In this document: one piece after another, positions 36,778 to 49,121 of the stretch
Numbering within the stretch: position 1 is the stretch's first letter
Layout of the letters: each line of letters opens with the position of its first letter
Source of the DNA: Plecoglossus altivelis
Taxonomy: Eukaryota; Chordata; Actinopteri; Osmeriformes; Plecoglossidae
Assembly: GCA_036571765.1 (NCBI GenBank)
Contig: BROE01000020.1
Span: 10,629,461 to 10,693,460 of the forward strand
Length of the DNA: 64,000 bases
Direction of reading: 5' to 3'
Made by a program: the position numbers and the translations under genes
The notes under the pieces: model-generated
The model's database searches: none
Told to the model about the DNA's origin: nothing
The model's input: the letters and a program-made list of their open reading frames with translations, nothing else

Positions 36778-36990
36778 CTTAACTTTGATTTGTCATGGAT
36801 TGAAGTGTGTCCGAAAAAAATCCCTCGCGAGTAGCTGCACAGTTGTCAGTCTGAACTCCTTGACCAATGTTCTGCAGTCGAAACCTTTGCAGCTTGCATA
36901 CTTAGTCAAGTGGGAGGTACAAAACTTTCTGAGATCCAAACGCTCCATGGGACATCCCGTAGCAATACATTTCTTTAAGGTTGCTTTACA
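36778..36990 (-). other. fbln2: candidate non-coding first exon of fbln2
   Basis: On the minus strand AAAGTTAAG|GTAACG at 36777-36778 is a good donor. The 200 bp upstream are CpG-richer than the surroundings, and the distance to the exon 1 acceptor at 34826 is about 2 kb. No start site can be read from the sequence. This is a guess based on position and one splice signal; the real exon could be anywhere up to hdac11. Confidence 0.2.
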
Positions 36991-38407
36991 CCTCTTTAAG
37001 AAAGGTATACAGTAGCATAGATCTTAATATTTCACGTGTATTTAGATAATATACCTTGTCAAATAACTGAAATATATGCTTAAATATTTGTTTGACACGC
37101 ACACATGATCCAAATGGCTTTAAATAAATGTATTGTATGTGAAGTAAATTCCTTAAGATTAAACCAGATTGTTAACATTCTCCCTCAAGGTTCAAGTCCC
37201 TATGAGAGCTAGGGGATTCACACTGTGGAAAACTTCCCTGATGTCTGATACACCCTCTTTTAGGACCTTGCATGTACTTATTAAAAGCAAGGTCACAACC
37301 TTGGCCAAACAAAAGCCTTGTGCCTACGTAATTACTCAAACTGTCTGTATCCTGCATGTTAGCCAGCACGACCAAGACTCCAGCCCCTGTCAGCTTCACT
37401 TGAAACAACTCATACACTCACAGGCCTGTTTCTAATTGCCTTTTGATCCTTTTATCTGTTTGGATTTTCCATGATCCAGGGCTGAAGACCAACGCGAGTG
37501 AACTATGTTCCTCACAATCCCCCTCAAAGGTGAAAGACATTCAAACCTAGGTCTGCCAGGCCTCCCCATTACCACCGTAGTGCAGCTCCTCTGACAGACT
37601 TGAAATGATTAGCATGCCATGTAGTATGATTTCCAATTATAAAATACATGGATCACACACTTAATTCCATGGAATTACTTTTACAAACAATAATTACATT
37701 AGGAAAATTCTGTAGTCTATTTGACATTCAACATCAATTGAACGATTTCAACCATTGTTCCTATACACAGTGTGTTGATCAGCAGTATAGACACTTTCTC
37801 CTCTGTGGGTAGAACATTTCTCCATGAACTAAGGCAGTAAATGGCAACTGACCAAATTACTCTTACTTCTTCACAGTCTCATGTCTCAGTTTCCTGGTGC
37901 CGAAAACAGCACGCCCTCTCATTTGAAGTGCCATAAATTTGGCACTGAGCAGTGCCTAAGAAAGCCTGAAGTCAAAAGAATGGTCTGGGCAGTGTTCTCT
38001 GTGTGCAACATGCTGTCCTGGCATGTGTCTAAATGAAATCCCATGACTGGACAACTGACTTGATCAGCACTCCATTCTCCAGCCCAAATGAGCTCTGTCA
38101 TCACCATCAGCTGTCAGGACACGTGTTGGTGGAGAAATGGTGGTACTGGGTGATTGTATGGGAGGTAGTCTGATCTCTGTCATGGATATACCACAGCAAT
38201 GGGTTAAAGCAGCCTTCTACTAAGGCCTGAGGTGGGACAAGGAAGGGGGTAAAGGAAGTGGTAGTCCAGAGAAATACATGCACACACCCAGTGGATCTGT
38301 TAATCAAAAGTACTACAGCAACTGTAACTAATAGATAGCTGGATATACATGTATATCCTGGTGAACTATACACGTGAAATGTTAAGACCTATGCTACTGT
38401 ATACTAC

Positions 38408-38443
38408 ATACTGTAGTATGACAGGCATTCAATATTGAATGCC
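38408..38443. repeat. two adjacent short palindromes
   Basis: A perfect 20-bp palindrome, GGCATTCAATATTGAATGCC, occupies 38424-38443. Next to it CATACTGTAGTATG (38408-38421) is an inverted repeat with a two-base centre. Function unknown. Confidence 0.85.
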
Positions 38444-39518
38444 AACATTCATAATGATCATGGTGTGAAGAGTCAACTTCCATCCCAGCACTTTGCGTGT
38501 GCATAGCATGGTCCCTTTCGCCCACTCTGTTACCCTAAAAGTGGTATAGCTCCCGTCGCGAGGGTGAGATTTGTGATATCCCAGTGTGATCTCCGGGGGA
38601 AGTTATCAAACACAGACAAGCCTTTCAAAGAACCCCAGGAAGACTGGCTCATCTGTGGGTTTATCAAGGAGCAACCAGCCTCGCTGGTGTCCCTACTTCG
38701 TTTCAGTTGCGGTAGGGCAGGCAGGGAGGATCTGTGATTGCTTATGGGGCACACCTGTGACCGGTGCCATGATTCTTCAAAAGGTAGCAAGCTGGCTGCC
38801 AGCAACATATTAGGAGCCTTTTGCTTCCATCAGACGTTGATGGCATAACACAAACTCTCTTTCATCTATCCTTGAAAAAAGGAGCAGCCTGAATGAGAAA
38901 TTGTCGTCCAGTCAACCACACTGTGGTATATAAAAAGGCCACAGGAAGAGTCATGTCGTCTTTAAAATGTACATGCTGTCTTTGAATTGTGGACAAGAAT
39001 GTCTTGCTCCTATATTGAGTATCTTAATGAAGGGGAATGTCATGTTTTCCAAGGTTTACAGCTGCAGAGTCCTTTCTAGCTAGGAGAAAGGTCTCCAACC
39101 CTGACAAGGCAAACTAAGCCCTGAGTTTGAAAACTCCTGGGAGTCGAAATAGTTAATAGTAGTAATAGTAATAGTAAAAATTATTTAGTGCCTTCTATTG
39201 TACCAAATGAGAAGTTACCAAAAACCTGTTCCCGAATAGATGTATGAAGTGATCTTAACAAAGGCTTTGGCAGACCTGGGCAACCCAATGTTGCTAGAGG
39301 GTTATCTGTAGGAAATGCAATACTGTGAATTTCAGAACAAAGTCAACTGAAGGGAAGGGAAGAGTGTGTATAACTGAGGTCTGGAATCTCCATTAGCATA
39401 GCACAGCAGGGCTGGTTCTCTTCACACCGTGTTAGGTAGGCATGTGGCTTTCTGAAGCCACGGTAACATTTTTTATAATACATTTATGTGTAGAAATGTT
39501 AAGTTTTAGCTGTACAAC

Positions 39519-39719
39519 TTGATCCCATCAAGACATAAACTTTCTAATTCTCCCTACTTTTGTCATTGTCAGAGTACTGCAATTCTAATGTCAAGGATTG
39601 AAGTTGAAAATATGGACATGTATAAGAATTTAGGTGTCCTTATAATTGACCAAGATGGTCAGACGCGTGAGATAAGCAAAAAATGCATTCTCAGATGTGT
39701 CAAGACGTTAGACAAATAA
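39519..39719 (+). mobile_element. possible decayed LINE reverse-transcriptase fragment
   Basis: A 66-codon frame contains IEVENMDMYKNLGVLI followed by DQDGQTREISKKC. That spacing recalls the Y-x-YLG ... DG ... EI-x-x-RI region that follows the polymerase core in fish L1- and RTE-like LINEs. Only about 40 residues are involved, the key Tyr-Leu-Gly is Asn-Leu-Gly, and no flanking element is seen, so it may be chance. Confidence 0.22.
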
Positions 39720-41509
39720 CATTTTCAACAAGAATGTCCATGGTGTTAACAAAACAAAATAAACTGCCAAATATTTCTATAAACCTTGTTGCACATAATC
39801 TTAGACCTTGGATATAAAGCCTTGAATCCAGAATTGTTGAGCAAGAAACCTGATTGTGCAGAATGAGCTTCTAAGATTCACAAAAGTGCTTTGCTGACTT
39901 AACCCGACACACAGTCAGGCACGCCATGAGGGGACAAGGTATTATTTTCTTGTGGCTTATTGAGCTTGCTAGTGTGTAGGCGTCAGCATGGGGAGCACCA
40001 ATAAAGTGACCAGTCTGTTTGGCATCATGGTGTGTGTCACAAAACAGAGGGAATGGAAGGAAGGGTTTTGACATTTAGTCCTCAAACCACTCTAATCGTC
40101 AGCCACAAATAGGACAGCACACTGGAAGCTGAGGACATGCTTTTAAGCACTGGATATGTGGATGAAGCTGGACCCCCAAAATCTATCTATTGGTGACATC
40201 ATGAGTTATGTTTGAGGGTGATAACTATGTATTGTCAGCCTTGTCATGCTTGAAGAGATGCTATTTGAAGATGACAGCATGTTTCTCCGACTCAACACTG
40301 TTTTACCGCAACTAATATCCTTCTTTTTATGACTGTCCAAATCAGTGTAATCTATTATGATATTCTGACAGATCATCTGAGGTGATGAATTTAGTGACAC
40401 CATAAAGCCTCATTCATAAAGACTTGGGAAACAGCAGGCAAATTCACTTTGTCTTCTAACGATTACATTATCTGTCACATCATCTAGGCAAACACTAACT
40501 TTCCTTCCCTTCAGATCTCCATCCTGGCAGATCTGAAAGAGCTGAATGTTTGTCTCTTTTCTGAGGGATAGTTTCTTGAATACATCTATTTGCACCGCTC
40601 AGTTAATCAGTTCCTGATTTCATGAAATATTCATCTGCTACCTGCAGGCACTCAGCTGGGGTCTTTGTTTTCCAGAAGGGTGGCACGACACACAAGAGGG
40701 TTCCAAATGATGCAACTCTCCAAATTGGCTTCCTGTGTCTTTGTCATTTTGGACTGCAGATAGCAAGCCAGAAGCAAACCATGGCTGAATGTCATCACAA
40801 CAGATGACTCTAAACTGGGAAATAAACAGCGATTTATTATAAATGCACACCTATTGTGAGACCTGCATTGGGAAGCAACTCTGGCTGTAGTGTACATAAG
40901 GCTTTGTGTGTGTAGACTGAATTCAGCGTAATTGGAGGGCCGTTCCACGCAACTTAACCATCACCAATTACACGGCCACTTTAATGTCTTTTCAGCATAA
41001 CACTTTGGACTTGAGGTACAGTTGAAGAATGGAAAGAGCATGTCCATCTACACCATCATCAGCTCCAGTAGGTCCACATTGTTTTCCAGTGGATGACTCA
41101 TCATAAGATAATCAAACCATGTCACAGTGTCAGTCGGTTTACTCTAGATGTCCTTGAATAAACCAGATTGTCAGAGGCCCAGTAAGAACAGACAGTGATG
41201 CTGTGAGAAGTGGGACAAAGGATCCCAGGCCAGATGGCCAGCAAATCCACAGGACCCAGCCACAGGCAGACTAGCTACAATAAAAACAACTACCTGGCTG
41301 GTTTAAGGGAGATCAACTTCCTTGACATGTGTGCTGTGTTCGAGCTCTAGATTATGCAGCAGGCTGTGCTTTTGCTGTGTGTCTTAATGTGGGTGGCCAG
41401 GGTCAGGCCACCGGGGGCTGGCCAATGCTGATGAAGGAGTGTTTTAGGCCAGTTAGAGACTTTCTTATCAGGTTTAGGATGATGCAAACTTCAAACCACT
41501 CCCTCAGGC

Positions 41510-41512
<3 letters not shown>

Positions 41513-41551
<39 letters not shown>
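41513..41551. repeat. (CT)n microsatellite
   Basis: A nearly pure CT dinucleotide run of about 38 bases in intergenic DNA. Confidence 0.95.
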
Positions 41552-41553
<2 letters not shown>

Positions 41554-43185
41554 GGAGTTGTGACTCTCTCTGGGACTACAGGTGCCTCTGTCTGTCTTGT
41601 CAGCTAATCAGAATGCTGCTGTTTCCCACATGAAAACACCAGCAACCATCTGCACAGAAATGCTGATGTCCCCACACTCTCCTCATGTTAAGTGCTTTGC
41701 CTAGAAACAGCTTGATTGCCTGGGTTGGGAAACTGGCGTTTTTGATGAAAATTGCAGTAAATGCATTCAGAGGAAGTCTGTCAAGGCCTTTTCATTTCAT
41801 GTGCACAGCCATACAGTAATGTCTGTTTTTCTCATACCATATGTTAGATTTTATTCATGGAATTACAAACCCAACTACTGTAATCAATCTGACTGGTTTT
41901 ACTTTCTGACGGTGAATAAAGCCCTTACATATGTTGGAGATCAGGATTGTGCTTGATGGGGAATCTAACTGGTCCCTCTACCTTCATTCTGTACCACAAG
42001 TACATAACACACAGCTACCAAGTTCTCTTTATATTCAAATGCCATTGGCAGACTCAGAGGACCACTTCACTATGATTTTAATCAGCAACATATTAATCAG
42101 CAAAACAGGTATAAATTACACTGGGATTTAAAATACATATTGGTTGTGGGTGAAGGAATATCTGCAGACTGGAGTATACCAGTTGGTCTTACTCATCCAG
42201 TCGCACTCTTAAATCCAACAAAATGATCCCTCCTATTGACGTACAAACTTAAAATTAGATCTCTCTTCAAATCAGCCTTATATTATAACAGAGGTGCGAT
42301 CAATTTTAATGCTTGAAACAATGCTGTGCATCAGGCCATTTATATGCTTTGACACACCATAGCTCCAATTCATCTAGCCTCAGTTTAAGGTTTCTGTTTT
42401 GTCTTGCCAAGAATTCCTGCCTGTTATTAGAGAACATCTTCCAGACAGAGGGGGAGGTTGAAGGCAGCTGACCCATGCTTGGGCATAAGGGAGACTGTAG
42501 AGATAGCAGCAGCATCTGGATGTGTTTGGCTCATCTCTTGATGTTGCTAGAGCACCAAGGACAGAATTCACAAGCATATCCTCTACTCATGTTGCTGTGA
42601 AAGCACTCACATTCAATCATTGACATGTAAATCTTGAGATTTTGTATGAGAATGGACCAAGATTATCTTGTGATGTTATACTATTGTGTATTGTACTGTG
42701 TGTATTGTGTACATTGCACTTAATGTGTCATTATTTCAACTAGCATGGATACATGTATACACCCTTACTGTACAGTAGGAATTGACTCAAGAATGGACAT
42801 CTAAATAGGGTACTTGTATCCACTGCAATAGTCATATGGTTTTCTACAGTCACAAACAGTCTAAAGTGTAAGAAATCCTGAGACCGGTCATGTGAAACAT
42901 GCCTTGTAAATAAACATCTAACAAATCATTCTATGAAGACATTCTGTTTTCCTGCTTGTTTCTGCCCTGTCTGAATGTTGATGCTTGGTGTGGATGGTGG
43001 TTGTTTTAAAGGGGAGCTCAGACAGCTGTATCTGGGGTGAATGAAGACAAACCCATGCTCTCTGTTTGTATCCCAACGGTCGATCAAACAGGTCCTGGCA
43101 TACGCCTTCTTTGTTGTCTAGACAGCAAGCTGCCAATATCCAAGAGGAAGCCTTTTCATGGGTCTGGGAATCAACATTGGGTCTT

Positions 43186-43265
43186 CAGTACTGTGGGATA
43201 ACAGTACTGTTGGATTACAGTACTGTAGGACTTCAGTACTGTGGGACAACAGTATTGTGGGACTC
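43186..43265. repeat. 16-bp tandem repeat, 5 copies
   Basis: The unit is CAGTACTGTGGGATAA or near variants, repeated five times at an exact 16-bp period. Confidence 0.93.
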
Positions 43266-43523
43266 CAATTATACTGTTTATGATCTCCAAAAGGTCTTTC
43301 TTCCTCCTTTCAATGAACGATAAAGAAAGTCAACAAAAAAACAATCTTATTTTGTTCTTACTTTAGAATAAGAATGGAAATACGTATTTTCTATGCATAT
43401 ACAATGCTGTCTTTGTGTTTGTGTCAACATGATGGATTGTTATTTTGGTTTCTCAGGGGCGGGTATATGCCTCAATGGTTGAAGAAGAAGTAATGTGCAA
43501 TCTGTCAGATCCTCTGCGGCTCT

Positions 43524-43812
43524 GTACCTCTGTCTACACGTCTGTGGCTTTGTACCTCTGTCTACAGTTCCGGGGCTTTGTACCTCTGTCTACACCTCTG
43601 TGGCTTTGTACCTCTGTCTACAGTTCCGGGGCTTTGTACCTCTGTCTACACCTCTGTGACTCTGTACCTCTGTCTACACCTCTGTGGCTTTGTACCTCTG
43701 TCTACAGCTCTGTGACTCTGTACCTCTGTCTACACCTCTGTGGCTCTGTACCTGTCTACACCTCTATGACTCTGTTAGTCTGTCTACGGCTTTGTAGTTC
43801 TGTACCTCTATC
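43524..43812. repeat. 28-bp minisatellite, about 10 copies
   Basis: Alternating unit types, both about 28 bp and both starting GTACCTCTGTCTACA, one continuing CCTCTGTGGCTTT and the other GTTCCGGGGCTTT. The later copies are degenerate and some are shorter. Because 28 is not a multiple of three, the long open frame across it (43445-43867) cycles through three peptide phases and is not a gene. Confidence 0.92.
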
Positions 43813-46800
43813 TACAGCTATGTGTGTTGAACAACTAATATACTATACAGACATATGCTTCCAATAATAAGCAAGATTAATCAAAATGAAGAGTTTTAAC
43901 TTATTAATTTGAATGTTGGGTGGGTTTACCGTTGATGCTTTTACTGGCCACCTGCTGGTTGGAGGGTAATATTACAACTACAATGAATAATTCATGGACA
44001 TCTGTGACCAAACCGGACAACTAGAGAAGCAGCCAGTCAGCAACACTGGGTTCCTTGTGGGGCAATCAGACCATTGCTATACCAAAAGCCTTAAGGATCA
44101 ACCCTGCCCAACATAACAAACTGCAATGTATTTAGTAACACGCTTTAATGGATCAAAATTGTAGGCCTTCTAAAATGTATTTTCACTTCTAGACAACCTC
44201 TTCATGGATGACATTTTGAAAGCATTTGACTGCACGAGAGCACAATATTACCATGGATTATTCAGAAGTAAATCATTGACAGCGATAGGTCAACAACTGT
44301 TGATTGACTGTTGCTGCTACTATTTGAATATTTGATTCTGCACATAAGAGATGTGTGCTGTATTAAAAGCAGCGATGCCATCTGCAAGAAGTAAGCTGCT
44401 GTTGTTGGGTGTTGTCAGGAGTTGGGATGTTTGGCAGGATAATAATATGATCTCATTGTCTTTGACTCATCGTGTAGGTCACTTTTGGACCGGAGTGTTC
44501 GAGTGAGCAAAGCCTCCTTTAATCAAGCTGCAGGACTCTATTTGAACCCAGACCCAGGAGAGGCCAGCAGGATCAAACAGGACCATGTATGTGTCAAGCA
44601 CTCTTTGCAAGTGGCACTGTAATCAGAGAGAAACACATAGAAAGTAGAGACAAAGCCCAAACTCTCCAGGGTCTTGCACAATATGAAATAGTTTGGTAAC
44701 CAAGTTCTTTTGTGTGTGAAGGTCAGTTTTGAGCAGCTGTTTCTCTGTGCATAAACAAAAGCAGCCATACATTTCAAAGAGTACCCCACTAAGGAAGGGA
44801 ACTTTTGCAAACAGTGAAAGAGACAGTGGGCAAAAACACTTAATAGTCTTTTTGCAATGCAGGGGATCTGATTCATAATCCATCACATATTATGTCCTGG
44901 ACCCGTTTTGTTCCAAGGCATACATTAAATGGAATTGGAGAAACAAAACAACTGAAGATAAATCTCCATTAGTCACTCCAGGAGAAGCCAGCAGGAGGTC
45001 TGTCTGACACACCATCAGTCTCACAGAGGAAATAATATTTGTCAGCACAAACACATGTTCTGAAAGAAGCAGACCTCCTATAAATCCTTTCAATTAGATG
45101 TTGAGAGCGCTAAGTGTTTACTTCTTGTTGAACACAGTAGTAAACACAGGTCTGAAACACTTCAACACCACGGCTGTCACTGTAGTGTCAGACGACTGAA
45201 GCTGCTCAACTTCTCTTTGTAAAACAGAAAGGATCCCTGATCTCTGCCTCACAGGACCTATACCTTTGGCTCCTGATGCTTCTACTTCTAAATCTGTTTG
45301 TGAGTAAGCGTTTGATTTGGATCACGCCAGGTATGCGTCAGCCCGCGAGCCTGACAGCCCGTGTGTCTCTGTCATTCTGCGGTAAATTCACAATGACAGG
45401 AATTTTAATAACAGCTCCTCCAGTCCAACTTCCAAGGCTTGTGACTTCCCGCGCAGCACAGGTGCCACTTACAGGAGGTAATGGGGCTGTCTGCTGGGAC
45501 CTGATGTGGCTGGCTGTGGTCCCACTCAGATGAGTGAGTGATGGAGAGTCAGTTAGAATCTGGTCCAACATCACTCTGTGACTTTAATATTTGACTGGGA
45601 ACGAAAAATGGCAAGAGTCTGAGAGAATGTCTGGCCAAAGTTGGGTCAACAGCTTCCTTAATGAGGCCATTTCAAGCAAAAATAAAGTGATTTTCCAAGG
45701 GTACAAAAAGTATTTTTGGCTTGTGTTCAAATACAGAAATGTTCCACACAAGTGGTCGTAGAGGTACTATATATATTATTGGAAAAGAGGATACTTTAAC
45801 ATTTACCCTTTTACAGTAATATGTATCCCTTTACATTGGGCAACATTGATACCATACAACAACAAACAAAATGCTAAATAATTGTACCCTCTTTTACTTC
45901 ATATAACTGTATTGTGGATGTTTTAAGGATGTTATCACTGCTTTTAACATTCATCACACATGACCAATACCATTTATAGATCACTCATTTGAGTGACAAT
46001 CTTGTAATAGATTGCCCACTCATCAATCAAAATCATCAGTCATTCAATTCTCAACAAACATCCACAGAAAAATTCTCATAATATGAAAGAAACTGAACCC
46101 AGACATCCTCTTGACAAGACATCCTATCTAGACATCCTATTGAGCTAAGTTCCCTTCATGGCTGCAGGCTGAGTTTAAGCACTTAAGCAAGCTCTAATGC
46201 CTTCGTCTGATCGCATTTCCATCTATATTACAGTGTCGCCATGGCATGTATTTGGGTCCTCTTACTCTGAGGCAGACGTAACAAGTACCTGAGGCCCCAA
46301 ATGGTTTTCTTAATGATGTCAGGGCAGCAGAAGGTGGCCCAGGCATTTTATGAAGCCACGGCTATGTGGCGAAGGCAATGGTAGGTTTGAAAAGGGGGTC
46401 ACATGATGAATCCCAAAATAAACATGTCAGATTGTGGCATGATAAAGGTGTTTTTTGAGAGTAAACCTTTTCAAAGTGAAAGCCATTAAAAACACATTAA
46501 AGGCATTACCTCAGGTTCTATAAAAAGAATCATTATTAAACACAGTGCTTCAAGTTAGCTGCCAGTAATGACGTTGGCATAAGAGTGGAACAGCATGGTG
46601 CTGTTTTAAAAGTGCCTTTCAATCCTTTGTAGTTTTCGATGTTTTGTAATGGACAGCTTGTAGGAAGTACAGGTGGTTAGATGTTTATCGCTGTCTCACA
46701 AAGACACCGCAATGAGAACACCATGACATCCAGTGGGCAGTGCTGCATTAAAACGCATCATTGCATTAGCACGCTCGGTCATAATATGACTCAACTATAG

Positions 46801-48107
46801 ACAACGAAAAGTTGATTTGCCGGGATTTATTACATGTTATCATTTGCTTATAGGACAACAATGACATGATCCAAGTCTTAAAAAGACAATATGTTTTGGC
46901 ACAGTTCTATGACATTTCCAAAATGCAATCGATGAACTCGGTAGATTGAGCTTTAGATATGTCCTCCGTATGAACCAACAATAGATGCTATTTTAGAGTT
47001 ATAGTTAAATATATCGGGGATAAGACATTTTCCACCTCTATTTTCAAGCAGCACACTTCTTATAATAGTTTTAAATGAGCAATGACAATGAGCAAAGACA
47101 TGTTTGTCTGATCAGTAATCCATCTAAAAATATCCAAGACCAAGTAAGTGTGCGTTTTATGTGGTTTTATGACCAGCAAACACAGTCTCTCTTCTCTGCC
47201 TTTCTTTGCACTGCTCATTAGTCTAGATTGACATTAATGTAGGACTACAAAATATCATATAGCTTGACAAATCCTTACAGGTATAACTGTTTACACTTCT
47301 TGTACCATAACAATGAAGCAATTTATATCAAAATGATCTCAGGAATGTCGTTTCATAACTTAGTTTATTGTGCATGTCATCATATGATTCTCAAACCATT
47401 ATACCAGCATTACCACATTTGGTGAATGATTTCTTCTTGGGACCCTCAACATTAACATTTGTCTCCTTTGGAAAACCCTCGTGAGCACTTCTCACACTTA
47501 ACTCAAGCACCTGGTACTCAGAGGGAAGATCAAAATGGGCCTGTGTTTTCTCTATTATTGAGACTGATTGCTGCAGTCCCTATGAGTGTGTGGAAGCAAC
47601 AAAGCAAGAGTGAACATCTCTAATAGGTAAAACAACATGATCATATAAACTAATCCTGAATCTGTGCTTGTACCTTTGCCTTGCAAATCAAGGCATGTTT
47701 TTTGTCTAGTTAACATCTGAAAATGAACTTGTCTTGACAGAGTTGAAGAAACAAAAGAGGCGATCAGCCAGTATTACGTCAGAGCTCGACAGTGCATGGA
47801 GATTCCCAAGCTCTCCCTGTGAAGCATTCATTCTGGAAAGTAGTTCCAGGTGCTCAATTAATCAACCTGTGGATAAATCAGTCAAGCACCTATCATTTAC
47901 ATCACTCCAGGGACATCTGCTCCCAACCATGAGTGAACCTAAAGGACAGTAAAATCTAAATGTGAAGTTTGCATTAATGGTACAAAATTCACAGAATGGA
48001 GAAAAAACAGGCTTGTTCATCCCCATTTTTATCTCAAGATGAAAGAACCATTAGAATTGATCTTTTAAAAATATGTTATATTATTTTATATAAGTTCAGA
48101 ATACATT

Positions 48108-48884
48108 TTTATTTAGTTCCATGTCCTTTTGGAGATGTATTAGTTTTATGCTATTAAATTGTCATATTAAAGAGGGACAGCTCATACGAAACACAAGTTG
48201 CAATCTTGCTAAGTGCAAAGGTATCTGTGTTTCATTAATCAAACACCATTGTCATTATAAACACAAAATCAGTGATCAAAGACATAAATATTAGTCATTC
48301 CTTATATTTCCACTCTCTTGTGTAATTAGCTCGCTTTTAGACTGACCTGAATCAGCAAAGAAAATAATGAACTAAAGAAAATTAACCAAGTATACTGATA
48401 TAAATCTTGGGATAGACAGGATTACAATATGAAATCTTTCATTACTATTCTGGTCATCTGATTTTACTGGGTGAAAAGTAATTACTTTCTGGAATGTTGA
48501 CTTACATTGAAATGAAACAAAAAAACTATTATTCTCTCCTTATGAAATATTTACTAACTGTCAATGTTGGGAAAAGTCTAGATATCTCTACAGAAGTCAT
48601 TATTCCCTTTGAATCCCCTTGCCAACTTATGCAAAATTGAAATACCATCCACTAAAATTCCTTCTGTTGTTGTTCTGCAAAAGGCAATGAGTAAACCCCC
48701 TCATGCATATCCAACAAATCCCACTGTAGTGAAATATTAACAGGTTTAGTACCAACAATTACAACTAACTGTCCAAGCAGGATGTAGTAGACCAACACAC
48801 TTCTCCCTTTGGATCGGCACATCAAATAAATCTATTACAATGAAACTACTGCAGTGTTAGATGTAAACCAGAATTCAGACAGAT
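48108..48884 (-). other. hdac11: probable hdac11 3' UTR
   Basis: It runs from the hdac11 stop codon (48885-48887) to the first minus-strand AATAAA I find (48108-48113). AT-rich with no coding or splice structure. The end point is inferred from the hexamer alone. Confidence 0.35.
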
Positions 48885-49121
48885 TCAGATGGCGTTCAGT
48901 TCTGACCCAGCAGACATGTGGGGAGAACTTAATGGTCCCATCCCCTCAGCCAGCCCAGTCACCTGGTCATCCCCTATGAGGCCCTGGCGCTGCAGGTTGA
49001 GTATGGAGTCAGCAATTATGCGGGCCGTCTTCTTCTGATATCCCCCTGACGTCACCATAAGAATGGGTATGCCCCGTCGCCGAGCTGCACTGAAAACTAT
49101 CTCATCCCTTTTTACTATCCC
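48885..49121 (-). CDS. hdac11: hdac11 coding exon 10: C-terminal part of catalytic domain
   Basis: It encodes GIVKRDEIVFSAARRRGIP, ILMVTSGGYQKKTARIIADS and a short variable tail ending in GSELNAI. Gly-Gly-Tyr holds the catalytic tyrosine (about residue 307) that stabilises the reaction intermediate. It starts in phase 0 after tctctacag and ends with a stop at 48885-48887; 79 codons. The tail after residue 335 is unlike human and about seven residues longer. The polypyrimidine tract in front of it is unusually long because a CT-rich minisatellite abuts the acceptor. Confidence 0.96.
   Translation of the reverse strand, partial: GIVKRDEIVFSAARRRGIPILMVTSGGYQKKTARIIADSILNLQRQGLIGDDQVTGLAEGMGPLSSPHMSAGSELNAI

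Larger units (their letters stand above)
34826..48107. other. hdac11-fbln2 interval, likely with fbln2 first exon
   Basis: About 13 kb with no recognised coding exon. It should contain the non-coding exon and promoter of fbln2, since coding exon 1 begins with an acceptor. Visible elements are a CpG-richer patch at about 36650-36990, a palindrome pair at 38408-38443, a possible LINE remnant (39519-39719), a (CT)n run (41513-41551) and two adjacent tandem arrays (43186-43265, 43524-43812). Remaining frames look like chance. Confidence 0.7.

Noticed and set aside
43445..43867. 140-codon frame rich in Leu, Cys and Ser
   Set aside because: Made by the 28-bp minisatellite cycling through its reading phases.
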